From Tanypteryx hageni (lineage: Eukaryota; Arthropoda; Insecta; Odonata; Petaluridae), in assembly GCA_028673005.1 (NCBI GenBank), contig CM054112.1:190437144-190501143 (forward strand): 64,000 nucleotides of DNA, read 5' to 3'. Positions 21,726-32,070 of the stretch are shown here, one piece after another. The notes below the pieces were generated by a model that saw only the letters and a program-made list of their open reading frames with translations, was not told the origin of the DNA and did no database searches. A program made the translations under genes and the position numbers. Within the stretch, counting starts at the first letter, position 1; every line of letters starts with the position of its first letter.

Positions 21726-23745
21726 ATTACTATATTTACCCAAAAGGAAGACGACCTTGAATTTAAGATGACCCCTAACAAAATTAGGTTCACTTACAAA
21801 AAAACCATTACATATATGTATAACAAGCTAACATTAAGAGGATGAATAAAAAAAGTAAATTTACTACTTACACCTCCCTCTCCTCTCTCCTCCCTTCCCT
21901 TATTCTTGCTGTCCTGTTCATTCATCATAACATTCAAATTCGAACAAGTCGTCTTCCATACGTCCATGGAATTTGATATGCAGCATTTCTTGAACCCTCT
22001 TAAGATACTATTGGGATCTATTTTTTCCATGCTGCAATGATCCAATTACAGAGAAGTGGTATACTGGGCTTCTTAATTTTCCCTGTAGGAGTTAATGCAT
22101 GGTCCTCTGCCAAAAGCCATTCTGAATAAAATGACTATGTAATCCTTAAAGGGCTTCATCACTACAACATCTAGCACTTGAATTTGTGATGTCATACCTC
22201 CTGGTATAACTACAAGGTCAGTATCTTGAACTTCCTCTGTAAGGTGGCCTTTGAACGCATCTAAGACGAGCATTGCTCTCTGCCTTAAAAGTGCCCCAGG
22301 TCGTCTATTCCACACTATGCTTAGCCATTCCTTCATCAAATCAGCTGACATCCATCCTTGGCCTTGACATTTAACAATTATTCCAATTGATAGTACTTCC
22401 TTAGGCACTGTTTTGCATTTTAAAATAACTTATGGCGGCAACTTTGTTCTGTCCGCTAATACAGACAGCATTACAGTAATGCGCAATTTTTCATTCCGGA
22501 AGTTTTATGTTGACATTTTTTGCACCTTTTTCATTGCCTGTGTAATTGGATGGCATGTCGAAGTAAATAAGTGTCTCATCTGCATTACCCATTTGGGTCA
22601 GAAGGTAATTGTGATTTTTCCGCAACAGAATTACATGCCTCTGGAAAGTTATTAGTTTGTCCGTGAAGTCGGAAGGTAGACGCTGGCAAAGTTAAGTTCT
22701 TCGTCACAGGCTAAAACTATTACGATGCATCATATGCTCACCATCCATTACTAGCCTTAAATTCTTGGTGTGGAATGTTTTGCGATTGTGCTTGGGCTTT
22801 CAATTTAATGATATCCCGCATCACCGGTTTACCTTCCATTCTTTGAATAGGCACAAAGTTTGCAATTTTCTCTTCTAATGCATTAAATCGGCCTCGTTTT
22901 GGTCTACTAAATGATCTCTGTGTTGAGTTAGCACTTTCAAGTTTCCCTTTTACTTGCTTCCACCTTCGCACATTTGCTTCAATCACATTGTATTTCCCCT
23001 CTGCCCCACAAGTATTTGTTTCTTCAGCATAGTGCACCACTAACTTAAAATTTCTGTCGTAACTGTCGTAATTCCTTTAGATACATTCCCTCTTACCACA
23101 GTTCCTTTTTTCTCTACGCGATCTGCCATTTGTTTCGGGTATCTTATTTTAAAGTTATAAATAATAACTTGTCACTATTTCACTTTAAAACTCAGCAGTG
23201 TGTACTACTCAAGTGCTCTCATAAATTTTCTACACTCTGAAACTCACGTCCACTTTACGCCTGCCGTTGGCATACCAAACACAAAGCATCATGTTTAAAT
23301 TGTAGTAGATATGTTTAAATTGTATCAGTCTTGTTTACATTGTATTACTAGACACCTTAATTGGTGCCTACATGACTTCGTGTTTCATATTATGCACGGA
23401 ACCGCCCAGCTGTAGTAATTTTTTTTTAACTTGTCACGCAATTACCTACCCAGCTCTAAACACTTCCCTACCGCCGAAGTGGAACAATTGGTCTGTGGGA
23501 GCAATTTTAAGAAATTTGACCTTAAATTTTTAAAATATTGTAGTAATTAATTAAATACGATTTATTACTTTATGCAATAATAAATATTTTAATGGACATA
23601 TACTTGTCATCTGAGTGTTTCATGGTACATTTAAAATAGGGGTGTAGTCTCACCTTAAATCCTCATACTCCATTCTAAGACAATACCTAATATTTTTAAT
23701 GGCATTTTTGTGAAAAAACCTCGTCTTCCTTTCGGGTAAATAAAT
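21726..23745 (-). mobile_element. pogo-type DNA transposon, decayed
   Basis: The left end ATTTACCCAAAAGGAAGACG and the right end (inverted) ATTTACCCGAAAGGAAGACG at about 23742-23723 are matching terminal inverted repeats. The approximately 2 kb between them encodes a nearly complete but broken transposase on the minus strand. An additional solo end, AAAAGGAAGGCAACTTTTAA, lies at about 21591. Confidence 0.75.
21810..23150 (-). pseudogene. pogo-family transposase pseudogene (POGK-like)
   Basis: All domains of a pogo/CENP-B-type transposase are seen in order on the minus strand. First, an HTH region at 23040-22738: VRRWKQVKGKL, RPKRGRFNALEEKIANFV and a terminal FKASNGW. Then NADETLIYFDMPSNY, the first-Asp motif, near 22580. 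Then a DDE core at 22408-22073: CQGQGWMSADLMKEWL, RAMLVLDAFKGHL (second Asp) and DLVVIPGGMTSQIQVLDV (normally TSQLQPLDV). Then a C-terminal GFKKCCISNSMD near 21960. Frameshifts and stops separate the blocks. It resembles the group that gave rise to vertebrate POGK, but it is a dead transposon. Confidence 0.85.
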
Positions 23746-24250
23746 AAGGAAGTTTTTTGTGATTTTTTTTAACTTTGTAATTGGATAGCATGTTGAAATA
23801 AATAGGTGTCTCGTCTGCATTATCCATTTGGCTCAGAAGGTAATCATGAATTCTCCACAATGCAATTACATGCTTGTGGAAATCAATAAGTTTGTTTTTG
23901 TAGTCAGGAAGTACCATACCGTAAGTATCAAATTTCCTGCCCAGCCGATTACAAGTTCTGACTTAGGTTTCTCAACACTCCCCTTCCACCAATACCAACA
24001 GGGTGGAAAGCCACTTGTTTGCACATTGTGAACTTCAAAAATATGAATAAATATATTGTATTAATAAATTAAATGTAATGTATTGTGTATGTGTAATGTA
24101 TAAATAAATGCATTTTCGTGGACATAGAATTGGTGTCGGGATGTTCCATGTAGCATTTAAAACTTTGTACTTGATTTTAAGATGATCCCCAATATTTTAG
24201 TTGAAATTTTTAGATAAAAACCTCATCTTCCTTTCGGGTTAATACAGTAA
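23746..24250 (-). mobile_element. Second pogo copy, internally deleted
   Basis: The right terminal inverted repeat (CCTCATCTTCCTTTCGGGTT) is at about 24220-24240. Inside, the minus strand encodes LPDYKNKLIDFHKHVIALW and QMDNADETPIYFNM at 23917-23770, the same first-Asp block as in the neighbouring element. HTH and DDE core are missing. The two copies abut, so the left boundary is approximate. Confidence 0.65.
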
Positions 24251-24376
24251 TTTTGCACTTATATGCCCTAATAAAAAAAATTTCATTTGTGTTAAGTATG
24301 CATGAATTGTTAATTTTTTTCAAACAAATCTGTTATTGAAAGTTTTTCTCATCACTGCTGGCTTCTATTTGTTAAG

Positions 24377-24781
24377 GCAAAGCAAGTGAGAACAAATCCT
24401 CCACGACATCACAAAAACAGTGCCTCCACATTTAAAGGAGAGGACGATGACGATGAAGGAGGTGCAGGTGAGGAGGATGATGAAGAGGTAGGAGAGGAAG
24501 AAGAGGATGATGACTCAGGACCCATCACGAGGGGAGGTCGAGGTGATGGCAGGGCACGGCTTACCAGAGGTGGAGGACAGGCAGGAAAAAAGAGGAGAAG
24601 AAGAAAAGGTGGTGGTGGTAGGGGAGGAGGGAGAGGTGGGGGAGCAGGAGTCGGTATAGGAGTGGAAGAAGAGGATGAGGAAGATCTTATGGCTGGCATC
24701 ACACCAGAAAAGGGCCTTTTGTATTCAGCAGTCCTTGCAGAGATAAATAGAAGAATTTTTGCTGCTGGATGCCGGGTATAG
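24377..24781 (+). CDS. Candidate acidic/Gly-Arg-rich exon, unidentified
   Basis: This is an open frame without an upstream ATG. It is entered from a plausible acceptor (pyrimidine-rich stretch, then TTGTTAAG at 24376) and ends at TAG 24779-24781. GTATAG at 24776 or GTGAGTAG near 24793 could be donors. Features in order: a basic lead (KQVRTNPPRHHKN), an acidic block (GEDDDDEGGAGEEDDEEVGE), RGG-like repeats (TRGGRGDGRARLTRGGG), a basic run KKRRRRKGGGGRGGGRGG, a second acidic patch, and a non-repetitive C-terminal end TPEKGLLYSAVLAEINRRIF. The layout suits a nuclear or RNA-binding protein. I do not recognise the gene, and low-complexity sequence can stay open by chance. Confidence 0.4.
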   Translation, partial: AKQVRTNPPRHHKNSASTFKGEDDDDEGGAGEEDDEEVGEEEEDDDSGPITRGGRGDGRARLTRGGGQAGKKRRRRKGGGGRGGGRGGGAGVGIGVEEEDEEDLMAGITPEKGLLYSAVLAEINRRIFAAGCRV

Positions 24782-24852
24782 ACAACTTCATGGTGAGTAG
24801 TTTAATTGACATTGACATTCAGTTTTAAAAATGTACTTGCCTTGGGTATCTC

Positions 24853-24982
24853 CAATAGCCACACAAGGTTAAAAAAACCATATGCACATTTCAGCTACAA
24901 AGCCATTGGTGAATTACCATTGAAGGTGGCTGTTTGGTAGCCAAAATGCGCATATGGTTTTTTAACCTTGTTGTGGCTATTG
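24853..24982. repeat. About 130-bp foldback (inverted repeat)
   Basis: Arms start CAATAGCCACACAAGG and end CCTTGTTGTGGCTATTG, with about 45-50 bp each nearly complementary through AACCATATGCACATTT / AAAATGCGCATATGGTT. The loop is about 35 nt. It looks like a MITE or foldback element, 70 bp after the candidate exon. Confidence 0.8.
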
Positions 24983-25509
24983 ACATTCAGGAAATTCTAG
25001 ATAAAAATTAATCTTGGATCTACAGTTGTTGTTGTGTAATGTAGAAATTAAAAACTGGGTCACAGTTGAGAAAATGTTCCTCTGGCATTTTATGATTGTC
25101 AATCAAATTACTTATACTTAATCAACAGTTGTAAATATTCATAGCAGCTGAGAAACAATGTTTTTATGTTGCAGTTCTGAAAAAGTACATGAAACATTCA
25201 AAGCTCAGAAATTTAAGAATGAGATTATTGAGAGGCTTCTTTTCTGAAAAATTTTTATTCAAGAAATTTTTTTAAAAATTCCTATCTATATGTATGGATG
25301 CTAACAAGGTGTTGTAGGAAATCCAGTAAACTCTTACCTTAGTTGGAGAGCTTCTGAGGGTGTTGAAGAGAAGTAAAGTGAAGAGCTTGTCTTCTCTATG
25401 TGGCTGAAGAAGGGGCATACCTGAAAAACTTACATCATGTCTTTGTGTGTGTCTTTTTGATATCCCAAATGCCATGGGTCCGAGTGGGGAGGTCTCGAAT
25501 TTTTCTGAA

Positions 25510-25844
25510 TACAGTAAAACCTCGATTCTACCAATCCCAATCTTACAGGCTTCAGATTTTACGAACAGCGCCCACCTAACAGGTTTTTTGTCTGGTGAGC
25601 ATCATGAGCCATGTGCATGCCACACTGCTTCCTCAGTTTGCTCTCGACTGCTGTCTTGGATATACGCTGTGTGTCTTTTTGCAGAAAAATTGCCTTTTCA
25701 TGCCCCTAAATAGTGTTTTTGTGTGCGTTAATAATAGTTTTTAGTGTTCATAATGGCCTCATTTTCCCCTCAATCTTACAGACTATCGCCTAATCTAGAC
25801 TGCTCTTCCCTCCATATTGTCCGTAAAATCGAGGGTCTACTGTA
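25510..25844. mobile_element. TA-flanked MITE (331 bp), Tigger-like
   Basis: The element, 25512-25842, has ends CAGTAAAACCTCGATTCTAC and, inverted, CAGTAGACCCTCGATTTTAC, and TA on both sides. This is a pogo/Tigger-type terminal sequence. No coding potential. Confidence 0.85.
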
Positions 25845-26133
25845 TGGAAGAAATTAAGATTTTTAGCAATTTCTCTTTTTTAATCCTAATTTCTGAATGA
25901 CTTCCCAGTTAATCATTTTTTTGGATAAGGTACTTAAAAACAACCAAACCTTTTCAGCATATTCTGACAATTGATTAATAATTGCAACTTCATAGGCTTT
26001 ACAGTGGGTTTTAATTCTAATTGAACATATGTACCGCATTAGTCCAAATATAGTCCCTCCCTGAATGTAGTCCCCCCCTATTTCTGAAGCCTCAGTTTTG
26101 GAAAAAAGTTTGAACCACATTACAGACCTCACT

Positions 26134-26457
26134 TTTTAGCCTACTTTCCAGAATGAAAATAGGCTTATAGTTTTGTCGTGTCTGTTTGTCCATCCCCCTC
26201 TATTAACTTTTGAACCAATAGACCGATTTTCATGAAACTTGGTGGAAATCTCTTGCTACATGAGCCGAGCTCCCGAGGATAGTTTTTCTTGCGAATATTG
26301 AAGTCCCAGGTTCGACTCCAGGAACTAACCTTCCCATTTGATTTACATGGGAAATCTGAAATCCATTGCGCAGGGTAATTTTCTCTTGCACATTAAAATA
26401 TTTTAGAATTGTAATATCGGAGCAAGTTTTGTACTATTCTCTGAGGAAAGGAATGAA
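26134..26457 (+). repeat. Dispersed repeat X, copy 2, left part
   Basis: Same start as 15478 (TAGCCTACTTTCCAGAATG). It contains an extra segment (26175-26385) with CAGGTTCGACTCCAGGAAC, a near-perfect tRNA T-arm/B-box sequence. It is interrupted at 26457 by a hAT and resumes at 28300. Confidence 0.6.
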
Positions 26458-26689
26458 TAGGGCTGCCATATATCCTCGTTTTTCTGAACATGCTCTCATT
26501 TTTGGCATTCGATGGACCGTCCGGGAGGAATTTCTAAAATTTCGAGAATGTCCGGAATTTTGGTGCTCAAAAGTTAAAACTCTCCTGATCTTCAGTATTG
26601 ATTAAATTTTATTAAGTACTCCCCTATCATCATTGCCAGTTCAGCAGATTTTCATATTTTTCGCAAGTATCCCTACTTCCGGTTGTGAA

Positions 26690-27411
26690 TACAGGTATCC
26701 CTCGATTTTCGTGTTCGGGGAATGCATTTTCACATATACGCAATTTTATTTTTATGACCATTTTTTGATATATGCGTCGCATATTCGCATTTATGCCATT
26801 TTATTCTTACAGCCATTTATCAGTATACAAGTCTCGTATTTGCATTTATGCAATTCGTTATGCACACAGTATGTACTTTTAATAGTTATTATTTATTAAA
26901 TGTTTTATAGATTCTTGCCCATCTACTATTTACCTTTGATACCATTCATTGCATCGTACGACAGAGCAGGGTTCCCCAGAAGTTCGTACGGCAGTAGAAT
27001 TTCTTTTCTTATTTCCCTCTTTGCACAAATCACGCACTTGAACCCACTTTTTTTCTGCAAAAATATTCATTGAGTTGGGTGAAGAGAATATATTTGCATA
27101 GGAAGTTCACTGATCGAAGGAGCTTCGAGAAATATGTGATTTATGGCAGAAACTTAACGAACAAAAAATTAAGGAATTGTAAAAGAGGACGCTGCACAGG
27201 ACACCATATCATGTCGAAAACGCTTTGAGGCGTTAAAACGCTCATTAAATCAAATTTAAAGACATTTATAACTGGAACACATCTGCTCAGGAATGAAAGC
27301 AACGCCTATTACATTATTTTCAGTGGTAAAAATTGTTTCGACTTATGCGTTTTTGCTTTATACGATGATTCCCAGGAACGCAACTCTAACGTAGATAGGG
27401 GGATACCTGTA
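26690..27411. mobile_element. TA-flanked Tigger-type MITE (718 bp), nested
   Basis: Ends CAGGTATCCCTCGATTTTCG (26692) and, inverted, CAGGTATCCCCCTATCTACG (27409), with TA on both sides. Nested within the hAT at 26458-28299. Confidence 0.82.
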
Positions 27412-27536
27412 ATTTACTTAGAACAAGTGGTTACTAGGTGTTGCTGTTTGGCCATGTGAAGATCATTCTTCTTTAAAGAGTTTTAGTAGCGAAGTATTTC
27501 GTCCGTTCGCCTGCAATTGTTGAAGCTTTCGTAATT

Positions 27537-27790
27537 GGAGTGGGTTGCTCTGAGCAGATTTTGCATTACTGTATCCAACATGGGACATATCCACTGGATA
27601 TGGACATCAAGTCAATTGTTATAAAGATTTGGAACTATTTTTCATTTTACACTGTATGTGTTGAAAATTTGAAACAATTTTGTGAATTTACCCAAGTAAC
27701 TTATAAAAAGCTACTTTATCACGGTAAAACTCGCTGGCTTTCTCTATTACCTGTTATTGTTAGGCTTCTACATATGTTTCCAGCATTATA
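27537..27790 (+). pseudogene. hAT transposase fragment
   Basis: An open stretch reading GVGCSEQILHYCIQHGTYPL, then DIKSIVIKIWNYFSFYTVCVENLKQFCEF and KTRWLSLLPVIVRLLHMFPAL. The GCSAHILHN-like start, the IxNYFSxYTVRVExLKxFC block and KTRWLSL are characteristic of a hAT-derived transposase-like family that is abundant in arthropods. Only about 84 residues from the middle of the catalytic domain survive. It lies downstream of a nested MITE and inside a hAT with intact ends, so that hAT is probably its parent. The remaining catalytic regions were not found. Confidence 0.8.
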
Positions 27791-28299
27791 AGTATAAGTA
27801 TATAAGATTTCCTTAGGAGAGTATAAATATTTCATTCTGAAATAAAAAGTTAAAGTTCAGGAAAATATTTTAAATCATATGTTTATATATGCTAGTGGTT
27901 CTTTATTTCAATTCAGTTTTTTGACATTTTTACTGTGTTTCATAATTATGTTATCAAACTAAGAGTTAACTAAGCGCTATTGTTACACTAATGTGTGTGA
28001 ATTCTGCTATTATGGGGAATGATAGATTTCAATCAATTAAGTTATGGTTTGTTAATATATTATTTTATCTGTAAACTTAAATTAAAACATTTGCTTTGAG
28101 TGTCTCTTAAAAATACATCAAATATATAAGGCCTCTGCATCTAAAATCAATGTATATAGGTTCATGGAAGGTTATAAAAATAAAATGTCCGTTAGGTTGT
28201 AAAGCGGGTTGCGGTATCAGGGGAGAGAGGTGTCCTCAAAATTCCTCATTTTTGTCTTCTAGTGTCCTCATTTCTTGGATTGGGGACATGGCAGCCCTA

Positions 28300-28650
28300 G
28301 GAATGAAGATTCTAATTTTTATCGTAGAATGTTGCTTATCGATTGTATTTCTTAGAATTTTGCATAAATACTGGCGATTTTGCATTTTTTATCACTCATT
28401 ATGAGTGTTGCTATAGCAACAACTATTGTTGGGCTCAGATTTGGTATATTCTAATACGTACATGAGTTATATTTGCTACATGATCAATTTAATATTCCAT
28501 TCAAATCTATTTGTAGTATTTTATTACGCTAAATTATGAAATTTGGGAACACATAGAGCTACATATCTGTGATGACTTTAAAGCTATTAAAGCCAATATA
28601 AGTATTAAATAAATGATTAATGGAAAGTAGGGATCATAAGTTCTGTTTGG
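28300..28650 (+). repeat. Dispersed repeat X, copy 2, right part
   Basis: It resumes with GAATGAAGATTCTAATTTT and continues to the CATAAGTTCTGTTTGG block shared with 18490. Copies 1 and 2 together allow the uninterrupted repeat to be reconstructed. Confidence 0.6.
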
Positions 28651-29370
28651 ATCATCTTGTATATTCTAAAGAACTAGTTTTAATATTTTACGAGCAATTT
28701 AGTTACAGCTATCAATGTACAATGAAATGGTGACATCACGTTTTGTGTGTTATAATTGCAGGTGTAATTTAAATATGTATCAAGTGTTACTGGACTAAAT
28801 TCTGATTTATGAATGTTATTTAAATTCCATCCGTATCATTCAGATGCCGTTGACAATGGCTACTTGAATCGTGCCTGTATATAAAAGTAATTATCACCAG
28901 ATTTCCCCTTAACATATTCTTTTCATAATTTATTTTACACGTATTTTTGTTCCGATATTTATGCCTCGGAATATCACATCAAGGAATACATTCTGTAGAT
29001 AGTTGAAACACCTTCATCACCTCGGTTTGATTTACATAAGTAATACGTTTATAATGCGATTGCATTATATACAATCAACAACTGCACAAGCTGGACAGTC
29101 TGATCAGCTGACAGAATTGCCTATGGCCCTAGGGATCACTACAGATTGATGGGTAACGAAGATAATTTCTTTCGTCATAGTGACATTTTCTCTAAAATTA
29201 TGATAGGTGGCACCACTACATGTCAATATTTGCATATTTGTGACTTAGGGTTTGTACACACGGGGATAGTAGAGAGGGCAGTCAAGTTAACTTGTCCGGT
29301 TTTTTGTAAGATAGTGGCATAAGCAAGTGCTGTCCATATGAGGGAATGTATTTCAAGACAGTTCAGTAGT
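28651..29370. other. Non-coding interval
   Basis: Nothing recognisable. TTTGTACACACGGGGATAGT at 29251 has an inverted partner at about 34435-34510 (CTACACGGAGATAGTAG and CTATCCCCATGTGCACAAG). This points to shared terminal repeats of another element family, here next to the Harbinger relic. Confidence 0.35.
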
Positions 29371-29421
29371 CACCATGAATCACTGTCATAAGAAACGAGT
29401 GATTAGAAATGCTTTAGATTA

Positions 29422-29910
29422 TTGTATGCTGAGATTTTGGAGATACTTGAGGATGAGATTAGTGAGAGAAAAAGAAAGACCTGGATTAGGAAATGGATGG
29501 CAAGAAGAAAATATGCATGGAGGTTCTGCTTTGCTTATGAGAGTTATTTATTTGGAAGTGAAGTTGATAGTCTTAAGCATAAATTTGTTGAACGATTCTA
29601 TAATTATGAATCAGGAAAACTGAAGAACAACATATTGATTTATTTGGACGATCCAGCTGAGTAGAGATTGTGCTGGAGGATTTCACGAAAAAGTTTTGAT
29701 ACCCTACTAAATTTAATTACTCCTGAAATTAAACACCCTGACACTGTAATAAGAGAAGCCATACCAGCAAGAATTAAATTGGAAGGAGCGTTGTCATACT
29801 TAGCTACTGGAAACATTTATGGAGGTCTACAACATTCTTTTTGAGTTTCAAAATCGGCTATTTCGAGATTCGTACCTCTTGTTGCTGGTAGACAAAATTT
29901 GCCATCTTCT
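29422..29910 (+). pseudogene. PIF/Harbinger transposase N-terminal relic
   Basis: One frame runs from MYAEILEILEDEISERKRKT through a WMARRK motif and FAYESYLFG. After an in-frame TAG at 29662 it continues RLCWRISRKSFDTLLNLITP, IREAIPARIKLEGALSYLAT and GNIYGGLQHSF. After a TGA comes VSKSAISRFVPLV. The order is the N-terminal part and start of the DDE nuclease domain of Harbinger elements: FR(I/M)SxxxFxxLLxxIxP, then IxxxxRLxxxLRYLATGxxYxSLxxxFRVSKSTIS. The catalytic DDE residues downstream are missing. The reading frame is unusually well kept, with only two stops in about 490 bp, so the copy is fairly young or truncated rather than scrambled. Confidence 0.8.
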
Positions 29911-30110
29911 ATATAATAAACTAGCAAATATACCCAGCGTTGCTAGGTCTGTTAAATCAAGGCCAAATAATTTGAAGAAGATTTGAGAATAAATGAAGTA
30001 TTTAAATCAAGTTAATTTTTATTGTAATGCTTGTTGGTACATAATATTTCTTGTCTTCCCATCTTTTTCTTAAATATTTTTTCCCGCATCCTTCTCTAGA
30101 CGTAGCTATA
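29911..30110. repeat. Dispersed repeat fragment
   Basis: Starts with ACTAGCAAATATACCCAGCG and TTGCTAGG, resembling the common arthropod repeat start 'ACTAGC-tacCCGGCGTTGC'. Class not determined. Confidence 0.35.
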
Positions 30111-30113
30111 TAT

Positions 30114-30289
30114 AAAGTAAATAAAGTAAAACTCCTATAGCCAAAAAAAGGATTAATAAACCCAATGCATTTCACCAGGGGTGACCTGATCTCAACAGGT
30201 CACCCCTGAAGATGCCAACATCGTGGGTGAAATGCATTGGGTTTATTAATCCTTTTTTTTGGCTATAGGAGTTTTACTTTATTTACTTT
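30114..30289 (+). ncRNA. Penelope-type hammerhead-like foldback
   Basis: Inverted arms of 63-64 nt (30114-30176 and 30226-30289) surround a core. On plus: CTGAAGA at 30206-30212 matches the hammerhead CUGANGA box; GAAA at 30229-30232; TGCA (30233-30236) as a very short stem III; then TT before GGG as a possible NUH cleavage site. An inner hairpin, AGGGGTGACCTG / CAGGTCACCCCT, sits in the stem I strand. Short-stem-III hammerheads are known at the ends of Penelope-like elements. Stem II (CCA/TGG) is weak here, so activity is doubtful. Confidence 0.5.
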
Positions 30290-30299
30290 TTTTAATCCA

Positions 30300-31600
30300 A
30301 AAGTTATTGAGCTAATATACAATAAGTAGCTATATATAATTGTCCATGAGCAAAGCAGTCGTTTGACAATTCAACAACTGCAACTTTAAGATTGTCATTG
30401 TCTAACAATAAGTTGTTGCGATCAAAGTCGAATTTGTTTTTGTTCAGAAGACTTGGCTGCTCCTGCTGTGGCTATTCTCTTATATTTTAATCTTTTGGGA
30501 TCTGAGAATGATCTCCGTGGTTGATTTGGCATTATGCTTGTTTTAAAACCTTTGTTTAATTTCTTTGACAATTATTTTCCTAAAATAAATATATAAAAGT
30601 AACGTAGAGTATTTAAAATGGAAATTTTAAACGAATATTATGAATCTTTATCTAGATATAGAATTTAGGAAATGAAAGAAGTCTACCTGAAATGAAAATT
30701 TAAAATCTTGCAAACTTTGGTAGGCAATCGGCAATTGGGACATTTTTCTGCAAAAACAAACAAATAAATTTTTTTTTAAATGAAGAGAAGAAGCAGAGAA
30801 GATTATTGTTTTGTTATTACTGTACAACTTTTTAGATCCCGGAACGGTAAATAATACGTTGCTATTTATGGCTATTGTTGTTCACCATTTGTTAAGTAAT
30901 CATTTGTGATGATAAATCTGGAGCCTCTGCTGCTGTTAAATTGGTTATTTTACCGAAGCAAGGATTGAGTTATAGCATAGTTATAAAAATACATTTAAGA
31001 GGCTAAGGTTGTATTCGGTAAAAAGCAGACTAAAACATTATTTTTTATTGCATCTACATGTGAAATGTTTTTTCAAAGAAAAAATTCACGAATATAAACA
31101 TTCCTATCAATATATCACATGACACTAATCACCAATGTCATGAAAATCTGTTTGATATAATCCGAGATGGAAGTTAAGTGATAACATTTAAATGACCTAT
31201 ATTGGTAACACTGATCTATTTTAATATAAATGTATTCAACTCTCTGGAACATACTATAATGTGAATTATATATTTTTTAATTTTCAGTCCACATAAAATA
31301 TTGTTTCATTAAATTAAAATTTATTACTTTTATTCGAAGGAAGTGCAATATATCCTCTCTCAAAATAGTGCCACAAATGGACATTTATTTCCTTAATTAC
31401 CATGTCAACCCTATATAAACAAATTCTGATTAGCTCATATAAATTTCTGCCAAATTTCAATTTTCTATCTACATCCTTGATTGAGTTATTCACGTCTTAA
31501 TAACTTTACACTCAGACCAACGAATGGACGACATAGCGTATTTCAGCTCTTTAGGTGTTTCTTCTCATAAATAAAGCAACGAATTATAAAAATCATTTCC
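30300..31600. other. Non-coding interval
   Basis: AT-rich sequence without convincing ORFs, terminal repeats or known motifs. Confidence 0.4.
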
Positions 31601-31609
31601 CTCTCCTTA

Positions 31610-32070
31610 CTGTCAAAGTATGCTTAAACCCATAAGGATTGGAATAACAATATGATTTTGAGGTTTAACAATGTAATTGGTAGGCAAGGCAACATCCCGT
31701 TAAAATGGCAAGATTTTCCCAAAATATGTGGATTAAACAATTAACATGAAGGATTTCGAACTGTAGGTGAAAAACAATGAACAGAATAAAAAACCTTGTA
31801 ATTGTTTCTTTAGAATGGTCTGGATCTAAAGGTTGTAAGTCCATTTTTTCTAATTTTAATCTCAAAAAGAAGAAAAGCCTGCACGTCAAAAAGTCGATTT
31901 TTACGTGCTATCTTATGGGGAATGCAAATAATCTCCTGGAGTCAAACCCTGGACATTTTTCGTAAAATTTCCTTTGTCATAGCATTTTTATATCGGAGTA
32001 GATTATTTCAGCCAAATTTCAAATTTATATCTGCATATTTGATCAAGTTATTCGCATTTTAAGTATATTC
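31610..32070 (+). repeat. Dispersed repeat Y, copy 3
   Basis: Parallel to 20500-20960 (GAGGTTTAACAATG, GGCAAGGCAACAT, TTTTCTAATTTTAAT, CTGGAGTCAAACCCTGGAC). Confidence 0.6.

Larger units (their letters stand above)
26450..28307 (+). mobile_element. hAT transposon with perfect TIR and TSD
   Basis: The element, 26458-28299 (1842 bp), has exact 12-bp inverted ends TAGGGCTGCCAT / ATGGCAGCCCTA. It is flanked by the octamer GGAATGAA on both sides (26450-26457 and 28300-28307). It carries a hAT transposase fragment and a nested Tigger-type MITE. It inserted into dispersed repeat X at a different point from the hAT at 15739. Confidence 0.9.

Noticed and set aside
24409..24702. Minus-strand Ser/Pro-rich 97-residue ORF
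   Set aside because: A shadow of the plus-strand acidic and Gly-rich frame.
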